A stretch of 64,000 bases of DNA from assembly GCF_900292075.1 (NCBI RefSeq), contig NZ_OLMV01000003.1, positions 124,001 through 188,000 of the forward strand. Direction: 5' to 3'. Numbering within the stretch: position 1 is the first letter of the stretch; every line of letters begins with the position of its first letter. Of this stretch, positions 24,990 through 33,964 are shown piece after piece. The position numbers were made by a program, and so were the translations under genes. This stretch comes from Microbacterium timonense. Lineage in GTDB: Bacteria > Actinomycetota > Actinomycetes > Actinomycetales > Microbacteriaceae. A model generated the notes under the pieces. The model saw only the letters and a list, made by a program, of their open reading frames with translations. It searched no databases and was not told where the DNA came from.

Positions 24990-25113
24990 CCCTACGCGGA
25001 CCGCGTCGCCCCGGGGGCGCGCCCGGGCTGCGGGCAGGCGACGGGAGACACGACCGGAGACGCTCACGCGCGCGACGGATCGGGAGCCTCGCCACGCCCC
25101 GCGGCTCAGCGGA

Positions 25114-26208
25114 TCACGGCCCTCCGAGGCGCTCGCGTGCCGCGGCGGCCGGAGTGGCGTCGCGATCGCCCGAGAGCCACCGCAGCCAGAGGGCGCCCGG
25201 GTCGCCTTCCAGCACGAGCGCCCGGACGAACAGCGTGAGCGGGATCGACAGGATCGCGCCGAGCGGCCCGATGACGAACGTCCAGAAGATGACCGAGAAG
25301 AAGCTCAGGGTCAGGCTGAGGTCGACGGCGTCACTGACGAACTTCGGCTGCACGAGCACCTGCAGCACCACATTGACCACGCAGTAGATCGCGATGACGG
25401 CGAGCAGGAGCGGCCACCCGCCCACGACGAACGCGAGCACGGCCGGGGGGATCAGCCCCAGCACGAACCCGATGTTCGGAACGAAGTTGGTCACGAACGC
25501 CAGCACCGCCCACACGACCGGGACCGGAACGCCCAGCGCCCACAGCGCGAGGCCGTCGATGACGGCGACGATGGCACCGAAGGTCGCGTTGACGACGTAG
25601 TAGCGACGGATGCCGGTGTTCAGGCGCCGGATCCGCGCCAGGGCGGGGCGGCGGCCCGCGCCGAACACCCGCTCCGCCTCCCGGTACCGGGCCGCGTCGG
25701 CGGCCATGAAGATGATGTACGACACGACGAAGAAGAGGGCGGTCAGCACGGCGATCACCGTGCCGCCCAGGCTCGACACCAGCCCGACGATCGCCTGCGG
25801 GTCCAGCACCGCGGCCGCGGCATCCGTCGCCTCCTGGTCCAATCCGACGGACTGCAGCCACGCCAGGAAGCCGTCGAGGCTGCCGCGGAGCTTGTCGAGG
25901 TACTCGTCGACCAGCTGGGCGAACTGCACCCCGGCCACCCACAGCAGCAGCCCCATCACCACGAGCACGAGGTAGGCGACGAGGATGACGGCGGTCGTCC
26001 CGGCCCAGCGCGGCCAGCCGCGGCGGTCGAGCGGGCGACGCACGGGCTCGCAGATCACGACGAGCACGATCGCGAGCGCGAGCGGGCCGATGAGGCTCCG
26101 GGCGAAGTAGACGCCCGCGAGCACGACCACCGTCGTCGCCAGGATGATCAGCACGCGCAGCGACGGCGACAGCACGGGTGCGGGCTGCGGGGGGACGTCG
26201 CGCTTCAC
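25114..26208 (-). CDS. AI-2E family (PerM/TqsA-like) transporter
   Basis: A 364-aa membrane protein with about eight helices. Family signs are the N-terminal helix pair with FARSLIGPLALAIVLVVICE, the amphipathic stretch EYLDKLRGSLDGFLAWLQ, and the C-terminal FWTFVIGPLGAILSIPLTLF element. Members export autoinducer-2 or exchange Na+/H+; the physiological substrate is unknown. The ATG at 26208 follows a loop of basic residues. Stands alone, divergent from the DUF2252 gene. Confidence 0.87.
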   Translation of the reverse strand: MKRDVPPQPAPVLSPSLRVLIILATTVVVLAGVYFARSLIGPLALAIVLVVICEPVRRPLDRRGWPRWAGTTAVILVAYLVLVVMGLLLWVAGVQFAQLVDEYLDKLRGSLDGFLAWLQSVGLDQEATDAAAAVLDPQAIVGLVSSLGGTVIAVLTALFFVVSYIIFMAADAARYREAERVFGAGRRPALARIRRLNTGIRRYYVVNATFGAIVAVIDGLALWALGVPVPVVWAVLAFVTNFVPNIGFVLGLIPPAVLAFVVGGWPLLLAVIAIYCVVNVVLQVLVQPKFVSDAVDLSLTLSFFSVIFWTFVIGPLGAILSIPLTLFVRALVLEGDPGALWLRWLSGDRDATPAAAARERLGGP

Positions 26209-26351
26209 GCGGCCAGGCTAGGCGACGAACGCCCGGCGATCGGATGAGCGCGCCGAGACGCGCAACGGTCCGCTCGGCGTCGCGCGGCCCGGCGGGGGGT
26301 GGTGCGGCGGCTCCGTCCGCAGGAGGCCTATCGCTCGGGGCGGTCGAGGGC

Positions 26352-26357
26352 CACAAT
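26352..26357 (+). promoter_or_regulatory. -10 box CACAAT, leaderless start
   Basis: CACAAT, 6 nt, then ATG at 26364; identical hexamer and spacing to the channel gene on the other strand. Confidence 0.5.
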
Positions 26358-26363
26358 GACCGC

Positions 26364-27767
26364 ATGGCGCACACGGGGCAGGACGGGCGCGACACGGCCT
26401 GGGTCGCGCCGCCGAGCATGGCGGATCGCATGGCCGAGGGCCGTGCCGCGCGGGAGCGCACGCCGCGCCGTTCGCTCTCCCGCCTGACGACGACCGGCCG
26501 CGATCCCCTCGGCATCCTGGATCGCCAGAATGCGACCCGCGTCGCGGAGCTCGTTCCGCTGCGCATCGAGCGCATGTCGGCGAGCCCGTTCGCGTTCTAT
26601 CGCGGCACGGCCGCCCTGCAGGCGGCGGATCTGGCCGCCGACCCGCACAGCGGCATCCTCGTCCCGTCATGCGGAGATGCGCACATCGCCAACTTCGGTT
26701 TCTACGCCTCGCCCCAGCGCACGCTCGTCTTCGACCTGAACGACTTCGACGAGGCGGCGTGGGCGCCGTGGGAGTGGGACGTCAAACGGCTCGTCGCCAG
26801 CATCGTGATCGGTGGTCAGGCGACGAGCCGAGACGAGGCGGTGGTGACGGATGCCGCACTTGCGGCGGTGCGGACCTACGCGCGCGCAATGGCGGCCCAC
26901 GCCTCGCGCAGTCCCCTGTTGCGCTTCTTCGAGCACTTCGACGTGGGAGCGTTCGCCGATTCGGCCGACAAGGACACCCGCGCCGTGCTGCGCGAGGCGA
27001 TGCACGACGCGAAGAAGCGCACGGCCGAGCGCGCGATGCGCCGGCTCACGGAGACGCTGCCCGACGGTCGCATGGTGTTCGTCGAGCGCCCGCCCGCGAT
27101 GGTGCACGGCGACGAGGCCAGCGGCACGCGCCTGCACGAGAACATGCGGCGCTACGCGGACTCGGCGAACATCGACATCCGGATGCTGCTGAACCATTAC
27201 ACCGTCTCGGATCTCGCGCGCCGCGTCGTCGGTGTCGGCAGCGTCGGGACGCTGTGCGGTCTGGTTCTGCTGCAGGACTCCGACGGGAACTCGCTGCTGC
27301 TGCAGGCCAAGCAGGCCGGCGAGAGCGTGCTGGTCGAGCACGGGCGGATCGACCAGCCTCCCGAGGCGATGGCATACATCGCGCAGCACGGCCACGGCGG
27401 ACGGGTCGTCGCACTGCAGCGCATCCTGCAGGCGGTGTCCGACCCGTTCCTCGGTCACCTGCGCAGCGACACCGGGGACTTCTATGTCCGGCAGTTCCGG
27501 GACATGAAGGGGTCCGTCGAAGCCGAGACCATCGAGGACCGCCCCTTCCTCGCCTACGCACAGGCCTGCGCGGCGACGCTCGCACGTGCGCACGCACAGT
27601 CGCCGAACGCCGCCGCAGTCGCCGGCTACATCGGGAGCGGAGGAGTCGTCGGCGAGTCGCTTCTGGAGTGGGCGTTCGCGTACGCGGCGCTGTCGAAGGC
27701 CGACTACGACGCGTTCGTCGCCGCGCACGCCGCGACGGCCGATGCCGAGGCCCCGGTCACCGCGTAG
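26364..27767 (+). CDS. DUF2252 family protein (kinase-like fold)
   Basis: A 467-aa protein of the DUF2252 family. Typical elements: RIERMSASPFAFYRGTAALQ (residues ~70-90), CGDAHIANFG then VFDLNDFDEA, AWAPWEWDVKRLVASI, and the late QFRDMKGSVEAE. The GDxHxxNFG and DxNDFDE pair resembles the catalytic and metal-binding loops of protein-kinase-like phosphotransferases, so ATP use is suspected but not shown. The start at ATG 26364 fits the leaderless pattern. Solitary gene. Confidence 0.87.
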   Translation: MAHTGQDGRDTAWVAPPSMADRMAEGRAARERTPRRSLSRLTTTGRDPLGILDRQNATRVAELVPLRIERMSASPFAFYRGTAALQAADLAADPHSGILVPSCGDAHIANFGFYASPQRTLVFDLNDFDEAAWAPWEWDVKRLVASIVIGGQATSRDEAVVTDAALAAVRTYARAMAAHASRSPLLRFFEHFDVGAFADSADKDTRAVLREAMHDAKKRTAERAMRRLTETLPDGRMVFVERPPAMVHGDEASGTRLHENMRRYADSANIDIRMLLNHYTVSDLARRVVGVGSVGTLCGLVLLQDSDGNSLLLQAKQAGESVLVEHGRIDQPPEAMAYIAQHGHGGRVVALQRILQAVSDPFLGHLRSDTGDFYVRQFRDMKGSVEAETIEDRPFLAYAQACAATLARAHAQSPNAAAVAGYIGSGGVVGESLLEWAFAYAALSKADYDAFVAAHAATADAEAPVTA

Positions 27768-27817
27768 CCCGCGCCGGGCTGCGCCGCCTCGCGCCGGGCT
27801 TCAGGCCCGTCGGCCAC

Positions 27818-28095
27818 GGCACGCAAGCCACTCAGGTGTCACGACACGCCGCAACGCCGCGCACGATACCGCGTGTCGCGACCCCCGAACGCCCCACGGA
27901 CACCACGAGCCCATCTCGCGCGGCGCCCGAACTTCGGCCCGCCGGCCAGGGCACGCAAGCCACTCAGGTGCCACGACACGCCGCAACGCCGCGCACGTTG
28001 CCGCGTGTCGCGACCCCCGAACGCCCCACGGATGCCGAGCCCACCGGCACCGGCGAACGCCCCACGGATGCCGCGAGCCCACCGGCACCGGCGAA
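27818..28095. repeat. Two 83-bp direct repeats plus a short third array
   Basis: Units at 27818-27900 and 27950-28032 differ at only a few positions and each contains the inverted pair CGACACG/CGTGTCG. After the second, a 38-bp motif (starting GAACGCCCCACGGATGCC) is repeated to about 28095. They occupy the 335-bp gap 27768-28102 between convergent genes; no gene is visible in the gap. Confidence 0.82.
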
Positions 28096-28102
28096 CGCTG
28101 AC

Positions 28103-28519
28103 TCAGCCGGACAGGGGCGGGTGCGCGGCGAGCCATTCGTTCGCGACGCGCTTGCCCACCCTCAGCAACCATGCGTCGGTGATGACCTCGCGCAGCTGCT
28201 GGAGGTCGACCGCCTCGAGCCGCACGAGCACGGCCGGGTACCCGTCGAAGTGCGGGATGGTGAAGAAGGCGTCCGCGGCGGTCTCGAGGAGAGCCTCTTT
28301 GACGGGCAGTCCGTCGGTGCGCACCCCGACCACGTCACCGGCCGGCCATTCGCGGCCGAGTGTCGCCAACTGCTCGAGGTCTCGACCGCTCGGTCCCCGC
28401 TGCCACACGAACGAGCCGGCGGCCGTGCGCCACGAGGCTCCGCCGCGGTGGCCGTCGACGCGCTCCGTCACACCCGGCAGTGCGAGCGCGATGGCGCGGA
28501 CGTCGTCGAGAGTCGCCAT
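28103..28519 (-). CDS. MmcQ/YjbR family protein
   Basis: A 138-aa CyaY-like-fold protein. It begins TLDDVRAIALALPGVTE and contains FFTIPHFDGYPAVLVRL and the C-terminal DAWLLRVGKRVANEWL, all usual in MmcQ/YjbR proteins. DNA binding is claimed for the family, but the role is unknown. GATGAT 6 nt before the ATG could be a leaderless -10. It is 36 nt downstream of the 324-aa gene on the same strand but probably has its own promoter. Confidence 0.85.
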   Translation of the reverse strand: MATLDDVRAIALALPGVTERVDGHRGGASWRTAAGSFVWQRGPSGRDLEQLATLGREWPAGDVVGVRTDGLPVKEALLETAADAFFTIPHFDGYPAVLVRLEAVDLQQLREVITDAWLLRVGKRVANEWLAAHPPLSG

Positions 28520-28555
28520 GCGTCCATCATCAGCGAGATACGGGCGCGGCGATAG

Positions 28556-29530
28556 TCACGGCTGCGCGACGAGCGGCTCGGCCGAGAAGGTGAAGGCACG
28601 CCCGTGGCGGAACGGCTCGACCAGCTCGAAGTTCTCGAACGCGATGCCCCCGGGGATCGGCGCCTCGCTCATCCAGTACGTGTACCGCCCGTTGACCTGA
28701 GCGACCAGCCGCGGATCCGGATCCTCGGCGCGCCACGTCTGAACGGCGGGGATGCCGACGTACCGCCAGTGCTCCCTGGTGCCGGGCGCATGCTCGGCCA
28801 GGTGCGGCTCGGCCTCGTCGGGGATCGCCGAGACCGTGACTGCCCCGCCGTCGCGGGCGAGCTGATCCAGTCCGAAACGGGCATGCTCGGCGAAGTGCAC
28901 GTCCCGGTAGTCCGGCCACAACGCCCCGGCGGTGGCTTCGCGGTCCGCCAGGCGCAGGGTGCGCAGGCGCGCCCAGTTTCCCATGGTCGCCGTCAGCACG
29001 CAGGCCTCCAGCCTGGCCGACGAGTCCCGACGGTAGGCGGCGACCGAGATCTCGTGCGGCCGGTCAGCGCGGAAGACCGCCCGCACCCAGACGTCCGCAC
29101 CGTTGGCGAACGGCTCGACCAGCACGTCGACGGTGAGCCGCTCGACACCGTCGGCGTCGGACACCACGCCACGGGCGGGATCGCGCGGATCCCTCGGCGA
29201 CGGATCGGCGGCATCATCCACGGTCCACATCCGCAATCCCGGAACGCCATCGAGACGACTGCGCTCCAGCTCGGAGAACCCCCGCTCGGTGGCACCTGAC
29301 GGGATGGGTTCCACGGCGATGAAGTTCAGCAGACGGTCGCGCGGCTGACCGAGATACGGCGTGTACAGCCGCAGCAGTCCGCGCGGGCCCGACAGCGGAT
29401 GCAGCCCGAGCTGCATGCCGTCCGGATGACCCCACCGCGGCTCGCGCGGCCCGTCGCCGGGGGCCGGTCGCAGCCATCGTCCGTCGACGACGGCCTCGGT
29501 CCACTCGCGTCTTTCCGCGTCGCCGGCCAC
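28556..29530 (-). CDS. Unrecognised 324-aa protein, third gene of the GH116-isomerase operon
   Basis: I do not recognise a family. No signal peptide, lipobox or membrane helix, so cytoplasmic. Two beta-rich halves seem present: WGHPDGMQLGLHPLSGPRGL and DVLVEPFANGADVWVRAVFR in the first, and a second with YWMSEAPIPGGIAFENFEL near the C-terminus. Histidine and acidic residues cluster in HFAEHARFG and HLAEHAPGTREHW. The GTG at 29530 has a strong GAGGAG box 5 nt upstream and lies 19 nt after the isomerase stop. Context (GH116, isomerase, LacI operator upstream) suggests a sugar-processing enzyme or a D-arabinan side-chain hydrolase; this is inference only. Confidence 0.75.
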   Translation of the reverse strand: MAGDAERREWTEAVVDGRWLRPAPGDGPREPRWGHPDGMQLGLHPLSGPRGLLRLYTPYLGQPRDRLLNFIAVEPIPSGATERGFSELERSRLDGVPGLRMWTVDDAADPSPRDPRDPARGVVSDADGVERLTVDVLVEPFANGADVWVRAVFRADRPHEISVAAYRRDSSARLEACVLTATMGNWARLRTLRLADREATAGALWPDYRDVHFAEHARFGLDQLARDGGAVTVSAIPDEAEPHLAEHAPGTREHWRYVGIPAVQTWRAEDPDPRLVAQVNGRYTYWMSEAPIPGGIAFENFELVEPFRHGRAFTFSAEPLVAQP

Positions 29531-29549
29531 CGCTCTCCTCTCCCCTGGC

Positions 29550-31187
29550 TCAGAGCCCGTTGACGCGGCCGACGAGGTTGACCTTGATGCCCACGCGGTC
29601 GAGCATCGCGGCCTTGGCGATGAGCGCCTTGTCGGCGGTCTCGGCATCGGGGGCGTAGACCAGCTGCGCGTGGTTGGCCTTGTGACGGGCCATGAACTGG
29701 TCGCGGCTGACGTCGTGGAGCACGACGTGGGCGATCGGCCACTCCGGGTTCGTGGCATCCTTGCGGCGCTGCGTCTCGTCCTCGGGCAGCTCGATGACCG
29801 TGCCGCGGAAGATGTCGGCCTGCAGGATGCCGTCGGCGATGAACACGCGAGAGAGCACGACTTCGCCGGGCTTGGAGACACCGTTGATCGTCGACCCGCC
29901 CGCCGGGAAGAACACCGGGCCCTGGCGCCACCCCTCCGCCTTGTCCCATCCGCCCAGGTGCGAGCCGGGAACCGAGCCCGAGATCTCGTACACCCACACG
30001 AACTGGCCGTCGTAGTCCTCGCCCCAGCGCACGTCGTGGAGGGTGTTGTCGGGCACGAGCCCCATCGCGGTCCACACGCGGTCGGTGACGAGCGCGTCGA
30101 CAGCGACCCCTTCGTCTGCCTCGTTGAAGTGCGGGAACGCCCGGCCCGCGAATAGTTCCCGCTTGCCGTCCCGCGAGTACACCGGCGGGCGCTCGGTCGA
30201 GTTGAGCACGCCCTCGGCGAGATCGGATGCCGGGACCAGATCCTTCAGGCCCTGCTGGTACTGGATGCCCACCGCGTCCAGGCCGAAGTCGTCGGCGATG
30301 CGCAGCGCGGCGATGTACATCTTCATCTGCCAGCGCACCTGCGCCTCGGTGAGCTCGGTGGCCTCGTCGGTGCCGAACCGGAACGTCATGCCCCTGTCGG
30401 TGAGCCAGTTCCGTGCGGCGTCGGCCTCGGCATCCGTCACCGTCAGCATCTCGGCGTACAGCGCCGACTGACTCAGGCGCTCCTTGTAGATTCCCGTGCG
30501 GTTGAGCAGCTCGTCGTCGAAGATCGCGTTGTACATGCCCATGCAGCCCTCGTCGAACACGCCGATGATGGCCTTGTCGGCGAGCAGCTGGTCGCCGAGG
30601 GCGCGGCCCAGCTGCACCTCGGGTGTGTCGGGCAGCGGGGGCAGGGCGCGCACGTGCGACGCGTCGTGCGTGATGCGCCCCGTCTCGGTCCATTCCTTCA
30701 GTCCGGCCTTGAACCAGTCGTCGGTGAAGTCGACGGACCAGAGGGAGGCGTACTCCTTGCCCATCTTCGTCATCCCGGCGTTCAGGCCGAGAAGGCCCAC
30801 GAGTCCCGGCCAGTCGCCGGCGAAGTTGGCGACGGTGAGGATGGGGCCTTCGTGCGTGCGCAGCCCGGCGAGCACGTGATGCGAGTACTGCCACACCGCC
30901 TCGGCGACGATCAGCGGCGCATCCGTCGGGATGCTCTTGAACACCTCGAGGCCCATGCGCTGGCTCGAGATGAAGCCGTGGCCCGTCTCGGGGTCGACCT
31001 CGTTGGCACGGATCACCTGCCACCCCAACTCGTTCAGCACACGGGTGACCCCCGCCTCGAGCTCCACCTGGGTCGGCCAGCCGGCCGCGTTCGCCGACTC
31101 GCGCAGGTCTCCTGAGGCGATCAGGTACGCCGTCTTCGGCGGCGCCGCCTGGCGCTCGCGCGGCGTGGGAAGGGTATAGCTGGTCAT
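29550..31187 (-). CDS. L-fucose/D-arabinose isomerase family protein
   Basis: A 545-aa protein of the FucI/AraA isomerase fold (E. coli FucI is 591 aa). Landmarks: KTAYLIASGDLRESANAAGW at the N-terminus, QYSHHVLAGLRTHEGPILTV, GVFDEGCMGMYNAIFDDELL and, near the C-terminus, FMARHKANHAQLVYA, which carries a likely metal-ligand histidine. FucI enzymes also convert D-arabinose to D-ribulose, which fits the D-arabinan context better than fucose. It overlaps the GH116 stop by 4 nt (ATGA), so translation is coupled. Cytoplasmic. No ribulokinase is seen in the window, so the next step must be encoded elsewhere. Confidence 0.82.
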   Translation of the reverse strand: MTSYTLPTPRERQAAPPKTAYLIASGDLRESANAAGWPTQVELEAGVTRVLNELGWQVIRANEVDPETGHGFISSQRMGLEVFKSIPTDAPLIVAEAVWQYSHHVLAGLRTHEGPILTVANFAGDWPGLVGLLGLNAGMTKMGKEYASLWSVDFTDDWFKAGLKEWTETGRITHDASHVRALPPLPDTPEVQLGRALGDQLLADKAIIGVFDEGCMGMYNAIFDDELLNRTGIYKERLSQSALYAEMLTVTDAEADAARNWLTDRGMTFRFGTDEATELTEAQVRWQMKMYIAALRIADDFGLDAVGIQYQQGLKDLVPASDLAEGVLNSTERPPVYSRDGKRELFAGRAFPHFNEADEGVAVDALVTDRVWTAMGLVPDNTLHDVRWGEDYDGQFVWVYEISGSVPGSHLGGWDKAEGWRQGPVFFPAGGSTINGVSKPGEVVLSRVFIADGILQADIFRGTVIELPEDETQRRKDATNPEWPIAHVVLHDVSRDQFMARHKANHAQLVYAPDAETADKALIAKAAMLDRVGIKVNLVGRVNGL

Positions 31188-33811
31188 GAGGTCTCCAGTG
31201 GTGAGGGGTCTGCAACGGCGGCGCGAGCGCTCACGCTCTCACCGGCCGTCAAGGTGAAGGGCTCCGAAGCCCCGTGGGGCGACACGGCACGACCGCGGAG
31301 CACGAGCCGGTCGAGGCGGAGAGTGCCGCCGTCCACATGCAGCGTCAGTGCGTCGCCGTCGATCTGCACGCGGCCCCACGCGCTGCCGGTGGTGAACAGG
31401 CCGCGGAACGACCCGCCGCCGACCGGATCGAAGGAGAGTGTGCGCGTCGGCGCGTCCCATTGCGCACCGCTGAACGCGAGGAGCAGCCCCCACGACGCCA
31501 GCGAGCGCGCGTAGTGATTGCCGCATTCGATCTCGTTCCACGGACTGCGGTATCGGCCGTCGTAGCGGTCGCGCAGCGTGCGCTCGACCTGCAATGCCTC
31601 GTCGACGAGGCCGGCGTAGGCGAGGGATGCCGCGACCTGGTGTTCGATGCCCGTCCACACCTCGTCGGAGTAGACGAACGGGATCGCGGGGCGACCGCCG
31701 CCCGGCCAGGAGGCGAGGAGGAGGCCGCCCTCGTCGTTCAGCGCATACACCCGCTGCGTGCTCTCGTGCGCGGTGAGGTCGGTGCGGTGGTTGTGGGCGA
31801 CGATCGCACCCAGCGCGCTGCGCAGCCGCTCTCGGGGGAGCAGATCGCCCAGGCCGTTGATCCACGCGTGGAACTGCCCGAGCAGCTGGTCCGACAGAAC
31901 ACCCTCTCCGTACTGGTACCGGTGGGCGTCGACATCGTCGATCACCTGCCGGTAGTACTCGCCGTTCCACAGCACCTCGTCCATCCCGGCTGCGACCCGG
32001 TCGGCCCGATCGAGCCAGTCCGACGCGCGGTCGCTCTCACCCAGGTGCGCAGCCATGCGCGCGCCCGCGCGCAGCGCCGCGGCGAACATGCCGTTGGCGA
32101 GGGGATCGATCCCGTGGAACTCGATGTCGTAGGTGTTGTGCAGCTCGCCGTCCAGCAGGCCATCTCCGTCGCGATCCCATTCGCGGATCGCGTACTCCAG
32201 CGCGCGGACGGCAGCCGGCCAGGACTCGCGGAGGAAGTCGTCATCGCCGCAGAACCGCCATTCCCGGTGCAGCCGGATCACGGTGCCGAGCTGTCCGTCG
32301 ACGGCGGGTCCCATGAACCACGGCTCACCGCCGAAGACCCGGTTGCCGCGGAACTTCTGCCCGCCCTCACTGTCGGTCTCGAGCAGGAACTCCACGCGGC
32401 GTGCGCTGCGTTCGAGCGAGGGGAAGAGCCATGCCGCCGTCTGCGCGTACGACCAGACGTGCGTGCACGTGCCTTCGCACGACCCGGCGTGGTCGAACGA
32501 TCCCTCCCACGCCACGAAGACGGGGCCCGCGCCGAGCATCGGGTTGGGGGTCTCCACGACGAAAGCCGTCGTCGATCGCAGCGCGGCGATGTTGGCGCCC
32601 ACCGCGTCCGCGACCACCTCGGGCAGGCTTCCGCCGTACAGCGCGTCGACGAACGCGAGGGTGGCGGCCTCGAGCTCAGGAAGCTCGCTGTGAAGATGCG
32701 TCGCCGCTGCCCAGGCATCCGGCCACAGAGTCGCGTAATGGTTGCGCACGACGCCTTCGTCCGTGCGGGCGTCGGGAACGATGTGCCCCCGCCACGAACG
32801 GTGGCGGTTGGGGAAGCCCCAGGCGAGCACGAACTCGAAATCGCGGGTCTCCCCGGGTGCCAGCTCGTGCACGATCCCAAGTGAGCCCGTGCGCAGTCGC
32901 GGCAGCTTCTCGAAGAGCTCCTCCTCGCTCATGGCCGGGGCCGCTGCGGCATCGGCCCCTGCGCCGGCGGCCGGATCCGAGTCGGCGAACAGGCCGCGAG
33001 GCCGATCTTCCAGCGTGAGCCGGGGCTCGGGCCCGAGGAGGCCATCCGCAGCGAGGTCGTTCCAGAACAACCGCGGCCCGTCGGGCCAGAATCCCGTGAC
33101 CCACTGCGGCTTGGCCGTCGTGGCGGCATCCGTCGTCGTGAGGCTGAGCGTGCCGTAACCGAGGTCGTCCTCCGGCAGACGGATGCCGAACTCGAGGCCG
33201 CGGACACCGCGGCCGTCGCGGTCCAGATCCTCACGCCAGCGGACTGTCTGCGGGGCCCGCATGCCGAAGGGACCCTCCCCTCGGCCGGCGGTGTGACTCA
33301 CGCTGCCGGCGACGGTGACGCGGACGCGCTGACCCGAGGGGTTGAAGACCCGGTACCGGAGAACCGCGCCGGGGATGCCGGAGGCGTCGGCGTCGAGCGG
33401 CACCAACGGCGTGAAGGCGCGCAGCGATACCTCGACCGGAAGAACGTCATCGTCGAAATCGATGTCGACCACGGGGTACTCGCCGTACATCGTCGCCGAC
33501 TTCAGCCGCGGCAATCCGGCCTGGCGTTCGAAGGGGTACCCCGCGTCGAGGTCACGGCGCCCGGTGATCTGGGCCTCGAGCACGCGCGTGACCGGGTCGG
33601 CGCCGTCCGCGGCGGCGTGGATGGCGAAGAACGAGTACGGGTTCATCCGTCCCTTGTCGGGCAGGTTCTCCAGCTCCCAGTCGCGCAGCTCCCCGCGCGC
33701 GCCGAGCGAGACGTTGCCGGTCCCGATACCGCCCAGCGGGAAGGCGACCGGCTCCGCGGTGTGCGGGATGCCGCGTGCCCGCCGCGCAAGCCGAGAAGTC
33801 GGCGCGGTCAT
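31184..33811 (-). CDS. GH116 glycoside hydrolase, probable exo-beta-D-arabinofuranosidase
   Basis: An 875-aa GH116 (GBA2-type, DUF608) enzyme. The N-terminal beta-sandwich opens with FPLGGIGTGNVSLGARGELR; the (alpha/alpha)6 catalytic domain holds AWEGSFDHAGSCEGTCTHVW and GELHNTYDIEFHG. By family alignment the nucleophile is probably Glu436 (AWEG) and the acid/base Asp562 (TYDIEF); this is inference. Most GH116 enzymes are beta-glucosidases, but a Microbacterium GH116 cleaves beta-D-arabinofuranosyl ends of mycobacterial D-arabinan. The neighbours (GH172, two GH183, isomerase) favour that activity. No signal peptide. The ATG at 33811 overlaps the stop of a 16-codon leader frame. Confidence 0.88.
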   Translation of the reverse strand: MTAPTSRLARRARGIPHTAEPVAFPLGGIGTGNVSLGARGELRDWELENLPDKGRMNPYSFFAIHAAADGADPVTRVLEAQITGRRDLDAGYPFERQAGLPRLKSATMYGEYPVVDIDFDDDVLPVEVSLRAFTPLVPLDADASGIPGAVLRYRVFNPSGQRVRVTVAGSVSHTAGRGEGPFGMRAPQTVRWREDLDRDGRGVRGLEFGIRLPEDDLGYGTLSLTTTDAATTAKPQWVTGFWPDGPRLFWNDLAADGLLGPEPRLTLEDRPRGLFADSDPAAGAGADAAAAPAMSEEELFEKLPRLRTGSLGIVHELAPGETRDFEFVLAWGFPNRHRSWRGHIVPDARTDEGVVRNHYATLWPDAWAAATHLHSELPELEAATLAFVDALYGGSLPEVVADAVGANIAALRSTTAFVVETPNPMLGAGPVFVAWEGSFDHAGSCEGTCTHVWSYAQTAAWLFPSLERSARRVEFLLETDSEGGQKFRGNRVFGGEPWFMGPAVDGQLGTVIRLHREWRFCGDDDFLRESWPAAVRALEYAIREWDRDGDGLLDGELHNTYDIEFHGIDPLANGMFAAALRAGARMAAHLGESDRASDWLDRADRVAAGMDEVLWNGEYYRQVIDDVDAHRYQYGEGVLSDQLLGQFHAWINGLGDLLPRERLRSALGAIVAHNHRTDLTAHESTQRVYALNDEGGLLLASWPGGGRPAIPFVYSDEVWTGIEHQVAASLAYAGLVDEALQVERTLRDRYDGRYRSPWNEIECGNHYARSLASWGLLLAFSGAQWDAPTRTLSFDPVGGGSFRGLFTTGSAWGRVQIDGDALTLHVDGGTLRLDRLVLRGRAVSPHGASEPFTLTAGESVSARAAVADPSPLETS

Positions 33812-33858
33812 GCGCACGTGCTCCGCTGCCCTGCGTGGTGCGTGGAACGGGCGGTCAT
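33808..33858 (-). CDS. 16-codon leader ORF coupled to the GH116 start
   Basis: A strong GAGGAGG box at about 33866-33872 serves an ATG at 33858 that opens the frame MTARSTHHAGQRSTCA and stops with TGA at 33810-33808, overlapping the GH116 ATG (33811-33809) as ATGA. The GH116 ATG itself has only a weaker GGAG 9 nt upstream. The peptide is probably a translational-coupling device; I see no codon run pointing to attenuation. Confidence 0.5.
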   Translation of the reverse strand: MTARSTHHAGQRSTCA

Positions 33859-33899
33859 CGGATCCTCCTCGATCACGACCTGGGGTGTCGAACGCGTCC

Positions 33900-33928
33900 A
33901 CTGTAGACGAAATCGATTTCATGATCAA
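33900..33928 (-). promoter_or_regulatory. Promoter of the GH116 operon with LacI operator in the spacer
   Basis: Read on the minus strand: TTGATC (33928-33923), a 17-bp spacer, TACAGT (33905-33900). The perfect palindrome GAAATCGATTTC (33909-33920) fills the spacer. It has the CG-centred form of a LacI/CcpA-family operator; the LacI gene lies directly upstream. Confidence 0.82.
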
Positions 33929-33964
33929 CCGCGCAAATCGCGTATCACGCTGAAACCGCCGCCG

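Noticed and set aside
33812..33928. Longer GH116 start at 33922 or 33928
   Set aside because: It would encode the operator and -10 region as protein (MKSISSTVDAF); these positions are promoter.
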